DNA of 64,000 bases from Balanoglossus misakiensis (taxonomy: Eukaryota; Hemichordata), in NCBI GenBank assembly GCA_040954595.2, contig CM082578.2, positions 744,001 to 808,000 of the forward strand, written 5' to 3'. The notes below the pieces were generated by a model. The model worked only from the letters and a program-made list of their open reading frames with translations, was not told the origin of the DNA and did not search any database. Shown one piece after another: positions 1 through 11,667 of this stretch (the first letter of the stretch is position 1; every line of letters begins with the position of its first letter). A program made the position numbers and the translations under genes.

Positions 1-3000
1 GAGGATCTCGATTGGTCTGAGAAATGTGGTATCTTGAGGCGAAATCCCGTCACAGCAGCAAGAATGTTTGATAATAGATTCCATTGTTTCTTGAATGAGG
101 TAATAATGTCACCAGCTAGTCCTATTGGGAAGATCAAAGATTATTTTTATCGAGTTGAGTTTCAGCAGCGTGGATCACCACACACTCACTGTTTGTTTTG
201 GGTTGAAAATGCCCCAAAAGTGGACAAAGATTCTGATGAAGATGTTGTTGAGTTTGTTGACAGATATGTAACATGTGAAATGCCTTCTATTGAAGAGGAT
301 GAGGTACTGCATGAGATTGTGAAAACAGTCCAGAAACACAGCTCAAGGCATTCAAAATCTTGCAAGAAAAAGGGTACTACATGTCGATTCAACTTTCCTC
401 GACCTCCTTCAAACAAAACCTTTATATGCCACCCTTCTGTCAGCATAGATACCGGTATAGAGGTAACAGATGACGATCAGTGTAAGGATGATCAAATGAC
501 TACATCACTGGAAAGTGAATTTGAAAATAGTTTGCCTGAGTTTGATGATACAGTATTGGGTCAGAAGAAGGCTAGACAAATTTTAGAACGAGTGTGGACA
601 TGCCTGTGTGACAAAGAGAAACAAATTGATACTATTGATGATTTGTTCAATGCAGTTGGCATATCTCAGGAGATGTTTGAACAAGCAAATGCAATTTTGG
701 CAAAGAAGACAAGTGTAGTTCTAAAACGTGAGCCAAGTGATGTTTGGGTAAATCCATATAATGCCAACCTCCTTCTTTGCTGGAATGCAAATATGGACAT
801 TCAGTTTGTTGTGGATGCATATGCCTGTGTTGTGTACATTGTGTCATACATCTCTAAGGCAGAAAGAGAAATGGGTTTACTCTTGGAACATGCACAGAAA
901 GAGGCTAACAAAGAAGGAAATATGGATGCAAAGTCGGCCATGAAAGAATTAGGTGGTGTATATCTGCACAACAGGGAAATAAGTGCCCAGGAAGCTGTGT
1001 ATAGGGTATGTGGTTTGAAACTGAAACAATCATCACGAAAAGTTCAGTTTATTCCAACAGGAGAAAATCAAATTAAAATGAGTCTGCCATTAGCTGCAAT
1101 ACAGAAGAAAATGAAAGGTGATGATTTAGACGAGGAAGAGATATGGATGAACAGCATTGTAGACAGGTACAAGAACAGACCAAATGGGGTAGATTTTGAC
1201 AACATGTGTCTTGCAGCATTTTGTTCTGAATACAGAGTGGTTTCAAAATCAGAAATGAAAAATGTGAGTAATGAAAAACGCCACAGTCCAATAGTGAAGT
1301 TGAAAAATGATGTTGGTTACATGCAGAAAAGATCTCAAAGTGATGGGGCTGTTGTTAGATATGCTAGATTTTCTGTTACCAAATGTCCAGAAAAGCACTA
1401 TGGCAGTATATTACAACTGTTTCTCCCATATCGTACTGAATCACAACTGAAACCTAGTGGATTTGAATCGTTTGAGGATTTTTATTGTCTTGGTGCAGTG
1501 AAATGTGGCTCTGCTTCTTTAGAAAAGGTAAAAATGATCGTAGATGCCAACAAAGCATTATTTGAAACAGAGGCTGATGCTATTGATGCAGCTGGACAAT
1601 TTCTTGATGAGAATGGCCATCTTGAAGATGCATGGGCACAAATATGTCCAGAAAATGAATTGGAACGGTTGGAATGCATTGAAGAAGGTAAAAAGTGCAG
1701 TGGTGATGATCCCGTAGATGACGATGATATTCCAGATTTGGTTCAGAAACCCAAAGGTGATGACTACCATTTAGAAATTTCGAATTCAATAAGGAAATAT
1801 GAGGTTGAAGCAATGTGTAGATCATTGAACAAGAAACAAGCAGAAGTGTTTTACACTGTCAGGAAGTGGTGTTTGGACAAAAGCAATGGCAATAATCCAG
1901 AACCATTTTGTTTGTTTGTCACTGGTGGTGCTGGTACTGGGAAAAGTCACTTAATCAAAGCCATATATCATGAAGCTAAACGAATTCTAGCTCGGGCAAT
2001 GCCAGATATTGATGGAATTTCTATTGCTTTAACTGCACCGACAGGAGTTGCGGCATTTAATATACAAGGAACAACTCTCCATCATATATTCTCCATAGCA
2101 GTTGACTCAAAGCTACCATATCAGCCACTGCGTGAAGAAAAGCTGAATACTCTTCGTTGCAAGTTTGGACACCTTCAAATTTTGATAATAGATGAGATTT
2201 CTATGGTAGACAAAAAGTTATTGTACTACGTTCACGGAAGACTACGACAAATCAAACAGTCATCGGCTGAGTCACCATTTGGGAATGTTTGTGTTATTGC
2301 TGTAGGTGACTTTTATCAACTTCCACCTGTGAAAGCAAGTCCACTGTGCATAGACCGTGAATCCGTCAATCTGTGGAAAGATAATTTCAGTATCATAGAA
2401 CTAACGGAAATAATGAGACAGAAAGACTGTGCATTTGCAGAGGCATTAAATCGGGTAAGAGTTCACAAAAAAGGGGACACAATGAATGCTGGTGATGTGG
2501 CAATGTTTCAAAAGTGTGTTACTGGTGAAACGTCTGAGGCAATGCATATTTTTGCTACAAATGCAGAGGTTAATAGCTGTAATGTTGAAATGCTTCATTC
2601 TCAATGTTCTGATCCTGTGTGTATTGAAGCAGAAGATTTTAGCAGGAATCCTACAAGTGGAAGACTAGAAAAAAAGGAAGGTCACCACGTCAAAGTGTAC
2701 AGGACAACTTTGCCAAAGACTCTTACTCTAGCTGTTGGTGCACGAGTCCAATTGACACATAATATTGATGTGGCTGATGGTTTGGTGAATGGCGTATTTG
2801 GCACAGTATGTCACATTGCAGTTAAACCAAATGTAAAATTCCCAGCTGCCATTTATGTTGTATTTGATAATGAGAAAGTTGGCCAAGGATTGCGTAAAAA
2901 GAAGCCTATAACTATATCTAACCTTCCAGTAAACAGTACCCTTATAGAACCCCAGGAAATGTCAGTTGCAAGTAATGGTGGTATTAGGAGGCAATTTCCT

Positions 3001-3906
3001 TTAAAACTAGCTTGGGCATGTACAGTGCATAAGGTGCAGGGATTGACAGTTGAAAAAGCTGTTGTTAATTTGAAGAAGATGTTTGCACCAGGACAGGCAT
3101 ATGTGGCATTGAGTCGAGTGACATCATTAGATGGTCTCATTATTAATGACTTTAACAAATCATCCATATATTGCAATGAAAAAGTCCAAGAAGCCCTGGA
3201 AACAATGCCAAAGTTTCTTCCCAAGTGTACTCAGAGAGAACACAGTAATTATACATGCTCATTTGTATTGCATAATGTGGAGGGACTTGTCAATCACATT
3301 AAAGATATTTGCAATGACAGTGAATATTTGGAAGCAGACTTCATTTGTTTGACGGAGACATGGTTATCTGAAAAAGGAAAACATTGTAATTTACAATTGA
3401 GCGGATTTGAATTCAATCACCAACCACGATCTCAATCCTACAATCAATTTGATACAAATACATCAAGTCTACAATTGCAACAGCGGGGTGGTGTTGGAGT
3501 CTATAGCAAACTATGTAGTGATTTTGAAATTTTGCATTTGGGTGTGTGTAATTTGGAATGTATTTCATTTTATGTTGCTAAAATCAATGTTACAGTAGCT
3601 GTAGTTTACAGACCACCATCATACAAAGCAGAGGTATTCATAAGTAGTTTGGTTTGTTTGGTGAAAGCAATGGATAAATACCCAGGAGGCAAACTGATCA
3701 TGGGTGATTTCAATGAAGATATCTTGTCCCGGTCATCACTTGTAAAGTTCATGAAAGATCATGGTTTCAGACAATCTGTAAGTGAACCAACTACAGAAGC
3801 TAATACATTGATTGACCATGTGTATGTGAAAGGCATAAAAAATGTGACAGTAAATGTTGTACCAAAATACTTCAGCTTTCATGAAGCAATAAGCATCAAA
3901 ATATAA
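1..3906 (+). CDS. Helentron Rep/helicase/endonuclease polyprotein, 5' end beyond window
   Basis: Rolling-circle transposase of a Helentron (Helitron superfamily). The frame is open from base 1, so the N-terminus lies outside the window. In order: the end of the Rep domain with the HUH-type motif HTHCLFW (about 181-201) and a two-tyrosine motif YIVSYISK (about 835-860); a Pif1-type SF1B helicase with Walker A GGAGTGKS (about 1927-1950), Walker B LIIDEIS (about 2182-2205) and the late motif near VHKVQG and YVALSR (3030-3120); then an APE-like endonuclease from about 3244, with LTETWL, MGDFNED (about 3700-3720) and DHVY (about 3811). The fused endonuclease marks Helentrons, as opposed to canonical Helitrons. 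The last residues are probably altered: a duplicated copy of the tail (4809-4958) lacks one A near 3890 and reads on for about 15 more codons, so this copy has a late frameshift. The family call is firm; activity is unknown. Confidence 0.93.
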   Translation, partial: EDLDWSEKCGILRRNPVTAARMFDNRFHCFLNEVIMSPASPIGKIKDYFYRVEFQQRGSPHTHCLFWVENAPKVDKDSDEDVVEFVDRYVTCEMPSIEEDEVLHEIVKTVQKHSSRHSKSCKKKGTTCRFNFPRPPSNKTFICHPSVSIDTGIEVTDDDQCKDDQMTTSLESEFENSLPEFDDTVLGQKKARQILERVWTCLCDKEKQIDTIDDLFNAVGISQEMFEQANAILAKKTSVVLKREPSDVWVNPYNANLLLCWNANMDIQFVVDAYACVVYIVSYISKAEREMGLLLEHAQKEANKEGNMDAKSAMKELGGVYLHNREISAQEAVYRVCGLKLKQSSRKVQFIPTGENQIKMSLPLAAIQKKMKGDDLDEEEIWMNSIVDRYKNRPNGVDFDNMCLAAFCSEYRVVSKSEMKNVSNEKRHSPIVKLKNDVGYMQKRSQSDGAVVRYARFSVTKCPEKHYGSILQLFLPYRTESQLKPSGFESFEDFYCLGAVKCGSASLEKVKMIVDANKALFETEADAIDAAGQFLDENGHLEDAWAQICPENELERLECIEEGKKCSGDDPVDDDDIPDLVQKPKGDDYHLEISNSIRKYEVEAMCRSLNKKQAEVFYTVRKWCLDKSNGNNPEPFCLFVTGGAGTGKSHLIKAIYHEAKRILARAMPDIDGISIALTAPTGVAAFNIQGTTLHHIFSIAVDSKLPYQPLREEKLNTLRCKFGHLQILIIDEISMVDKKLLYYVHGRLRQIKQSSAESPFGNVCVIAVGDFYQLPPVKASPLCIDRESVNLWKDNFSIIELTEIMRQKDCAFAEALNRVRVHKKGDTMNAGDVAMFQKCVTGETSEAMHIFATNAEVNSCNVEMLHSQCSDPVCIEAEDFSRNPTSGRLEKKEGHHVKVYRTTLPKTLTLAVGARVQLTHNIDVADGLVNGVFGTVCHIAVKPNVKFPAAIYVVFDNEKVGQGLRKKKPITISNLPVNSTLIEPQEMSVASNGGIRRQFPLKLAWACTVHKVQGLTVEKAVVNLKKMFAPGQAYVALSRVTSLDGLIINDFNKSSIYCNEKVQEALETMPKFLPKCTQREHSNYTCSFVLHNVEGLVNHIKDICNDSEYLEADFICLTETWLSEKGKHCNLQLSGFEFNHQPRSQSYNQFDTNTSSLQLQQRGGVGVYSKLCSDFEILHLGVCNLECISFYVAKINVTVAVVYRPPSYKAEVFISSLVCLVKAMDKYPGGKLIMGDFNEDILSRSSLVKFMKDHGFRQSVSEPTTEANTLIDHVYVKGIKNVTVNVVPKYFSFHEAISIKI

Positions 3907-6055
3907 TAATTTAGACTTGTGTTTTGAAATAAAATCAGTATTATTAGAAAAATAAAGATATAATCCAACGCGAGGAATAACCTCATTCAGGTACATGATT
4001 CAAGAATGGCCTTTGTAACGAAAAAGCTGAGTAATGGTACCAGATCTTGTTGCTTCACCAAGGCAAAGTGTTTGCCTCTGGTGGTAGGACATGACTGGGC
4101 AAGTGATCTGATTTGGCGGGTGACTTGTGCTTCAACAGTCGCTGCGCTCCTTGCCCGGTCATACTGCCAGAAGCACACTATGGTGAACAGCAATGAGGTC
4201 TGGGAGTGAGACTAGATAAAAGCAAAACTACACAGCAAGAGGTTAAATGTTCTTATACTGGCTCCTACGGTAAATCAATTCAAATACTTAATTCTCAACA
4301 ATAGTTGTGAAAATTGTCTTCAGGCTCATCAATCAGTTATAAATTCAAGATAAATGACATTTTGATAATAATGTAAATACACAGACACAAAAAAGACAAC
4401 ATGATGAAAATCACATCTGTTGCACTGGATAAAACTAAAAAAGGATGAAACTCGAATTTAAAATAGATATAGCTGTTGGGAAAATTGTTTTCCAAAGGAA
4501 TTGTTTCCTGATAAATTAAACTCTGTAGCATGTCCATAATTGAGAATTTGAAAGATATTTTAAAGTTGGTGTACAGGATCTGTAGAAATATTATGTGCAT
4601 ATCGTACAACTGCCTTATGATACTTATTTGCCAAAGAATTTTGACAGTAGCCAATAACTTTCCCTGCAATACTCATAATATGAGAAAGCTGAAATCAACA
4701 TTTACCTTTATTTACCTTTCCGGAAAATAATATTGACCACCAGATTGCTTTTGATAAGGTAACGATAAAGTAGCGATACACCAACTGCAAATAATTTCAA
4801 GCGTATTAACTACAGAAGCTAATACATTGATTGATCATGTGTCTGTGAAAGGAATAGAAAGTGTGATGGTAAATGTTTTAAAAAAGACTTTACATTTTAG
4901 CTTTCATGAAGCTATAGCATCAAAATATAATTTAGACTTGTGTTTTGAAATAAAATAAGTATGGTGAGAAAATTAAAGAAGTAACCCGCCACGAGGAAAA
5001 ACCTCATTCACGTACATGATTTAATAATGGCCTTGTTACGGAAAAGCTGAGTGATGGTACCAGATCTTGTTGCTTCACCAAAGCAAAGTGTTTGCCTCTG
5101 GTGGTAGGACATGACCTGGCAAGTGATCTGATTTGGCGGGCGACTTGTGCTTGTCGCTGCGCTCCTTGCCTGGTCATACTGCCAGTTGCACACTAGGGTG
5201 CACAGCGATGAGGTCTGGGAGTAAGACTAGATAAAAGCAAAACAACCAAGCAAGAGTTACAAGTTTCAAAAAAAGCCTTTGTTACAGAAAAGCTGAGTGA
5301 TGGTACCAGATCTTGTTGCTTCACCAAGGCAAAGTGTTTGCCTCTGGTGGTAGGACATGACTGGGCAAGTGATCTGATTTGGCGGGTGACTTGTGCTTCA
5401 ACAGTCGCTGCGCTCCTTGCCCGGTCATACTGCCAGAAGCACACTAGGGTGCACAACAATGAGGTCTGGGAGTGAGACTAGATAAAAGCAAAACTACACA
5501 GCAAGAGGTTAAATGTTCTTATACTTGCTCCTACGGTAAATCAATTCAAATACTTAATTGTCAACAATAGTTGTGAAAATTGTCTTCAGGCTCATCAATC
5601 AGTTATAAATTCAGGATAAATGACATGTTGATAAACAATGTAAATACACAGACACAAAAAAGACAACATGATGAAAATCACATCTGCAGCACTGGATAAA
5701 ACTAAAAAAGGATGAAACTAGAATTTAAAATAGATACAGCTGTTTTCCAATGGATTTGTTTCCTGATAAATTGAACTCTGTAGCATGTCCATAATTGGAG
5801 ATTTTGAAAGATATTTTAAAGTGGGTGTTCAGGATCTGTAGAAATATTATGTGCATATCGTACAACTGCCTTATGATACTTATTTGCCAAAGAATTTTGA
5901 CAGCAGCCAATAACTTTCCCTGCAATACTCATAATATGTGAAAGCTGAAATCAACATTTACCTTTATTTACCTTTCTGGAAAATAATATTGACCACCAGA
6001 TTGCTTTCGATAAGGTAACGATAAGGTAGCGATACACCAACCGCAAATAATTTGT
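3790..6055 (+). repeat. Two ~1-kb tandem copies of the Helentron 3' region, with a three-copy 190-bp subrepeat
   Basis: Copy A (about 3790-4800) and copy B (about 4809-6055) carry the same segments in the same order: endonuclease tail, a 190-bp block, then an AT-rich tail ending near the words GGTAACGATAA and GCGATACACCAA. The 190-bp block (GTACCAGATCTTGTTGCTTC at its core) occurs at about 4003-4245, 5023-5245 and 5259-5505, so copy B carries it twice. Helentrons often have repetitive 3' regions. The exact transposon end was not located. Confidence 0.8.
4809..4958 (+). pseudogene. Duplicated tail of the Helentron endonuclease domain
   Basis: A second copy of the last part of the APE-like endonuclease, starting at ACTACAGAAGCTAATACATT, which also occurs at 3790. 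It translates without a stop for 49 codons, through the LIDHV and FSFHEAI motifs, to TAA at 4956-4958. It lies 1,019 bp downstream of the matching part of the main frame and has no start of its own. It keeps the reading frame longer than the upstream copy, which suggests that the upstream one lost frame after the duplication. Confidence 0.85.
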
Positions 6056-6145
6056 CAAACACGATGTGATTTAACTTTCAGAAAAAGATATAAACTCTGG
6101 AGCAGGACAGGGTAATTAAGACAGGTTGTCTACTTGCCTTTAATG

Positions 6146-6172
6146 AGTTATTATTTATTATTATTATTATTA
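6146..6172. repeat. (ATT)n microsatellite
   Basis: Short run of TTATTATTATT units. The following 200 bp (TTAAAATGCGCTACACATAC onward) resembles LINE 3' sequence, but no coding part is attached. Confidence 0.75.
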
Positions 6173-6396
6173 ACAATTGTTTAAAATGCGCTACACATAC
6201 GTCTCAGCGCATTGTACATAGCTAAAAGAGTAGATTAAAAATACAAGGCTGGTAAAAATAGTTAAAAGGACACAATCGAACACGTTACACATAAAACCGA
6301 GTAAAAAGGTAAGTTTTCAAATTACGCTTAAAAATATTGACACTTCTGGCGGTTTTTGATATCAAGGGGTAAATTGTTAGTTGTTAGAGTTAGTTG

Positions 6397-6502
6397 TCTA
6401 TCTGTCTGTCTGTCTGTCTGTGTCATGCATGCAGGCATGTATGTATGTATGTATGTATGTATGTATGTATGTATGTGTGTATGTATGTATGTATGTATGT
6501 GT
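6397..6502. repeat. (CTGT)n and (ATGT)n microsatellites
   Basis: A TCTG/CTGT run (about 6397-6420) is followed by an ATGT run (about 6437-6500) with a few interruptions. An open frame across it (repeating MYVC) is an artefact of the repeat. Confidence 0.9.
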
Positions 6503-9059
6503 AGTCATTTTCTATGTATATATACAATCGTTAAATATATAAAGTATTTTAGAAAAATTTACATTCTTGCTTGGTATGATATAATTACAATTTAACAATG
6601 TTATTGCTACATCATGGGGTATTCACTTTTGTGTGTACATTTGTTTGTATGATCATATACTATGCAATATTGAGTACATGTACATAATTCAACTGCCTTT
6701 AATACTGTGTGGTATAGTGTATATATTGGATTTTGTAAAAAGATACATCAAATACTGTATTGTGAACAACTTATTGTACTGGATGATTTTTTATTACAGT
6801 AAAGATATTTGCCTGCATTATGAGAGTAATAGAAATAATTTAATTTGTACTTTTTATTCTGAAATAAGTTTCTTGATGTTTAGTATACCATGCAAATAAC
6901 CAATTTTGAGTCGAGGTAGCCATTTTATAACATGATTTGATATTTTTTAAATTGTCATTTGTGTTATCAAGCATGTTTTTTATCAAATAATTACGTATTT
7001 TCATTTTGTGTCAATTTAGTATTCAAAACTGGACCTGTTGTTTGACTTCTTGAAACATGGTGAACTGTATGGGGTCATAATTACACACCATTAAGACGGC
7101 TCTGAAGCGTCTCAGATCAGATACCATCTTAAAAAATCATGAGTGTATAGTGGTTCTGAAACAGCTTAGATTTGAGACGGCTTTGCCGGTCAGACCTGAG
7201 CCGGTGTAAAGAATTACTGTAACACCTCTTCGTAACCCATTGTCTATGGGACTAAGCCTCAGCGCCCTTAAGTGGGTTCACATCTTGGCCCATGGCCAGG
7301 CACAACTAATCCATATGATTGTGACAAGATAAGCTAATCTTTAGTCCCTGTTCATATTGAGTTTGGCACAGTCCTGCCCAGCGGTGTCTTGCCAACCTTT
7401 GACCTTATAAAGCACAACCATGTTGGTCCTCTTATGGATGTTTATACGATTTTCACCATTGTCAAACGATAGACTACACTGATTTGTCAATTGTAAAAGG
7501 TGTCAACTTGGACCAGAGTCGGACAAAACGTGTCCACACACATCTTGCTGCGACCAGAGTAGGACCAGAGTAGGATACAAACCACCCCATTCAACTGGTA
7601 CAAAAATTGTCCGGACAAAAATCGGCCAGACCCGTTCACACCTGTTTTTGTGCTCGTCCACGGACCTTACTAGGAAAAGGTCCTAGCCTTTTTTTAGTAT
7701 TGTGAACGGCCTAATAAACTGTGTGCGTGTGCAGCGACTCAAAGGATTAATGCTCTGTGTTTACCAGTACAGTACTGTACTGGTGAACTATGCTTGTATA
7801 TCAAAATACAAGATTGAACATTCAGATAAATAATTTATGATGTCCACCCAGTTTTTCACTGTTAGCTAAACTTTTATCCATGTATTTGAATATATAGCCA
7901 GTGTTGCAAACTATTTAGACCACATGGATCTTGGCATGAGATCTCAGAGTGTAGTAATTTCTTTTATGTATAGCTGCCATGTACACTGCTATGGCAATGT
8001 TATTTGTCAAAAGGAAACACACTTTGGTACAGGTAGTTCATTTCATGTCACACACAAAATCACAACTTTGCATACAGCAAAGGGGTATTTACTGACCCCT
8101 TTTTAGGTTATGCACTGACAGCATATTGCACAGTGAGTGACTTTATGCAGGTATTCTATGTATTCTTGAATGATATCAAAAAGGGCAAACAAAAGCTACT
8201 GTGTCCCTTTAACAAATGATCTGCAATTAAGGCTTGTAGACAATCAAGTTGTCAGATTATGTTTAATGACTATTTCTGTCAATGCAGTATGTCCCGATTT
8301 TCTAAAATTGTGCGCAACAAGAAATGTCTTAAAGGATATGCTGAACTGTATTTTAAAATTCAAGTAGACTTTTGTCAAGGTCAGATTTGTTGTGTTTTAT
8401 GTTAGATATGTCCTCATAATAAATATATGTTCTTAAGTATTTGTCGTGTTAAATATGCACTGTATCGAATGGATGTTCAAACAATTTAGAAAGATGCTAA
8501 CTTAATTTCAGTAATCCTCTTTTTCAGAAATTAAATGGTGTCTGAACTTATTTAGTGATTATTATACTTGGCCATTGTCAGCTGGATATAATTGCTTAAA
8601 ACTGTGAACAATTCTAATCTGTGTTTTTAGTTTCTTGCATAACAAAAATAAACCTCAACTGATGTCAACCGTTTGTTTTACGTGCTTCAGATAAACCTGT
8701 AAGTTGAATCATTGCTTTTTAACAGAAGCATTTTACTGTAGTCATATCTTTATTTTAGTCTACATTATAGGTCGCTGACCAGTTAAAACAAAATGTCCAC
8801 GTCTCACTTTCGTGTCTCTCTGTACTCTGTACAATATATCTGGTTTGGTAGATTTTCCGGATACCGAGATAAAGAAAACTGGAAGGTCACACAAACATTT
8901 CACAAATTGTCACATACTAGTAAAGATCCAAAACACAAAACACGTAAGCCCTCTTATTTTTAAGGATACTATTTGTTATAGGCAAAAGAAGGAGATGAAG
9001 TATAAGAACGCATTAAGTGTTTCAACATATCAAGATAATGAAAAGTAAAAGGTCATCCC
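6503..9059. other. AT-rich non-coding stretch
   Basis: No convincing gene. Open frames are short and lack family features. Two things stand out: a 22-bp perfect palindrome at 7763-7784, and a GC-richer block at about 7230-7720 in which words like GTTCACA (near 7273) and TGTGAAC (near 7707) face each other, possibly an eroded inverted-repeat element. Confidence 0.5.
7763..7784. repeat. 22-bp perfect palindrome
   Basis: ACCAGTACAGT followed directly by its reverse complement, with no spacer. It could be a protein-binding dyad or chance; there is no context to decide. Confidence 0.6.
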
Positions 9060-10720
9060 AAAGTTAACCAAAAAATTGTCACAAATTGGGTCCCATACTG
9101 GTCCCAGCTTTCCTTCTGCCACTATTGGTCAGCGTAAAATTTAATGTGGTAAGGTGTCCGACAACATGAGTTGTTTCATCCCTCCAAATGCTAAGACCGA
9201 ATCTGCCCTGGATGCTTCGATTTGTAAAAGTAGGTCAAAGTTCACCCAAAATTTGCTGCACAATTTTTTGATGCCATACTGGTCCATGTCCAACTGAAAC
9301 GAAACTGCTAGCTGTGTTGGTTAGTCTGGAATTAGGTATGTGCATAATTAATGAGGTTAAGAAGGTGACACAGATTACCCCAAAATTTGGCTTTTCATTT
9401 TTGTCCCATGCCTTAAAAAGCCAAGGACGTATCTCCTGCCGATGCCAAGATATGGGAAAGCAGGTTAAAGGTCAGCTCAGGTCACCCTAAATTTGGGCAA
9501 AAGCTTGTGACTCCATATTGGTCCATGTTCAACTGAAACGAAACTGCTAGCTGTGTTGGTTAGCCTGGAATTAGGTATGTACATAATTAATGAGGTTAAG
9601 AAGGTGACACAGATTACCCCAAAATTAGGCTTTTCATTTTTGTCCCACCCCTTAAAAAGCCAAGGACGTATCTCCTGTGGATGCCAAGATATGGGAAAGC
9701 AGGTTAAAGGTCAGCTCAGGTCACCCTAAATTTGGGCAAAAGCTTGTGACTCCATATTGGTCCATGTTCAACTGAAACGAAACTGCTAGCTATGTTGGTT
9801 AGCCTGGAATTAGGTATGTGCATAATTAATGAGGTTAAGAAGGTGACACAGATTACCCCAAAATTAGGCTTTTCATTTTTGTCCCACCCCTTAAAAAGCC
9901 AAGGACGTATCTCCTGTGAATGCCAAGATATGGGAAAGCAGGTTAAAGGTCAGCTCAGGTCACCCTAAATTTGGGCAAAAGCTTGTGACCCCATATTGGT
10001 CCATGTTCAACAAAAACCAGACCTCTAGTCCGTTTGGTTGGCCTGGAATCAGGTATGTGCAAAATTAATGAGGTTAAGAAGGTGTCACAGATGACCCAAA
10101 AATTTGGCTTTTCATTTTGATCCCATCCCTCCAAAGGACAAGGCTGTAGCTGCTGTTGGTACCGAGATATGGTAAAGAAGATTAAAGGTCACCTGATGTC
10201 ATCCAAAATTTGGGCAAAAACTGTTGACCACATATTGGTCCATGTTCAACAAAAAAAACCCCCACCTCTAGCCCTATTGGTTCGCTTGGAATTATAATGG
10301 GCATAATTAATGGGGTAATGTGTGAGACTCGGTCAGGTGTTCCATCCCTCCAAATGCTAAGTCTGTACCTGCAGTGGATGCCAAGATATAAGAAAGTAGG
10401 TCAAAGGTCACCTAAGGTCACCCAACATTTGGGCAAAGATTTTTGACCCCATATTGGTCCATGTCCAACAAAATCCAAACCTCTAGCTCTAATGGTTCGC
10501 CTGTAATTAGGTATCTGCATATTTAATGAGGTCAGCAGGGGACAATGGGGTCATGAAAAGTAGCAAAATATTTTGATCACACACTAATCTTCATGCATCA
10601 AAAACGAAACTTATAGCCCTATTGGTTAGCCTGGAATTAGATATGCAGAAAAATGGTGCGTCAAATGTAGGTCAAAGGTCATTGCCAAAATTACCAAAAT
10701 ATTCATAGCTTATTCTTGGC
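9060..10720. repeat. 239-bp tandem repeat, about six to seven copies
   Basis: The word ACTGAAACGAAACTGCTAGC recurs at 9293, 9532 and 9771, and its diverged form at 10010, giving an exact period of 239 bp. The three central units are nearly identical. Flanking units (9060-9290 and 10010-10720) are progressively diverged and carry small indels, as expected if the array expands from its centre. Related sequence occurs in inverted arrangement at 61237-62415. No coding potential. Confidence 0.92.
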
Positions 10721-10799
10721 ATATGATGATTCATATCCATAAAAAGAATTTCTGTGCTATCAATTTTTAGGCTAGAAAGGGAATTTTTACTTTTTTATC

Positions 10800-11300
10800 G
10801 TTTTTCACAAAATCCAATATGGCCGCCATAATCTTCGACCAATCACATTCACCTTCGCAAACTTGATAGACATCTGTTTAATGACCACACACACCAAATC
10901 TTGTGACTCAGTTATCTCCGGTTCTTGAGAAGAAGATTTTTGAAATTTTACTAGGGTTTTTCGAAAATCCAATATGGCCGCCATAATCTTCGACCAATCA
11001 CATTCACCTTCGCAAACTTGATAGACCTCAGTTTGGTGACCACATACCCCAAAGGGCGTGACTCGGTTATCGCCGGTTCTGGAGAAGAAGATTTTTGAAA
11101 TTTTGACCAGATTTCAGAAAAACAACTGTAGCAAAAAAACTGCAACATTGACAGCAAAATATCCAATTACAAAAATGATGGGCAGAAGGTACACTACCAG
11201 CACACCAAATCTGAAATAAATCTGACTTGTAGTTTCTGAGATCTGAGATTTGCATTTTTTCAGAAAATCCAATATGGCCGCCATGTCACGTGACTAATTA
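10800..11300. repeat. 155-bp tandem repeat with a GGCCGCCAT word
   Basis: AAAATCCAATATGGCCGCCA occurs at 10809, 10964 and 11264. The first two units (155 bp apart) are highly similar, including the CGACCAATCACATTCACCTT block; the third is about two periods further on and diverged. It follows the 239-bp array directly and both may belong to one larger element. Confidence 0.85.
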
Positions 11301-11455
11301 AAAATTCAAGAGTTCAATGCACAACTACCCATTGACCTTGACCACTGTAGCAAGTTTGAGAAGTGTACCTGCAGCGGTGTCTGAGATCTAGAGCGACAAA
11401 GAAATGACAGAAGAATAAAGAAAGAAGAAAGACAGAAAAACCCCAACGAAACCAA

Positions 11456-11667
11456 TAGGGCCCAAGCGCTGGTATGCGCTTGGGCCCTAAAGACTGAAAA
11501 ATACCAACGAAACCAATAGGGCCCAAGCCTGGCTTGGCTTGGGCCCTAAAGAAAGACAGAAAAACCCCAGCGAAACCAATACGGGCCCAAGCCTGGCTTG
11601 GCTTGGGCCCGTAAAAAAACCCAACGAAACCAATAGGGCCCAAGCGCTGGTATGCGCTTGGGCCCTA
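11456..11667. repeat. Array of four strong GGGCCC hairpins
   Basis: Perfect stem-loops at 11456-11489, 11517-11548, 11580-11613 and 11634-11667, each preceded by a CCAACGAAACCAA-type leader. Hairpins 1 and 4 have 14-bp stems (TAGGGCCCAAGCGC) and loop TGGTAT; hairpins 2 and 3 use AAGCC arms and loop TGGCTT. Hairpin 3 has an extra C on its left arm matched by an extra G on its right arm. The hairpins end in CCTAA or GTAA, which resembles the hairpin plus CTRR end of Helitrons, although normally only one hairpin is present. A half-hairpin relic lies at 17463-17476. Confidence 0.9.

Noticed and set aside
6356-6595. 79-codon open frame with MYVCMYVC repeats
   Set aside because: Translation of an ATGT microsatellite.
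11314-11643. 109-codon minus-strand frame with GPIGFVG repeats
   Set aside because: Translation of the four-hairpin array.
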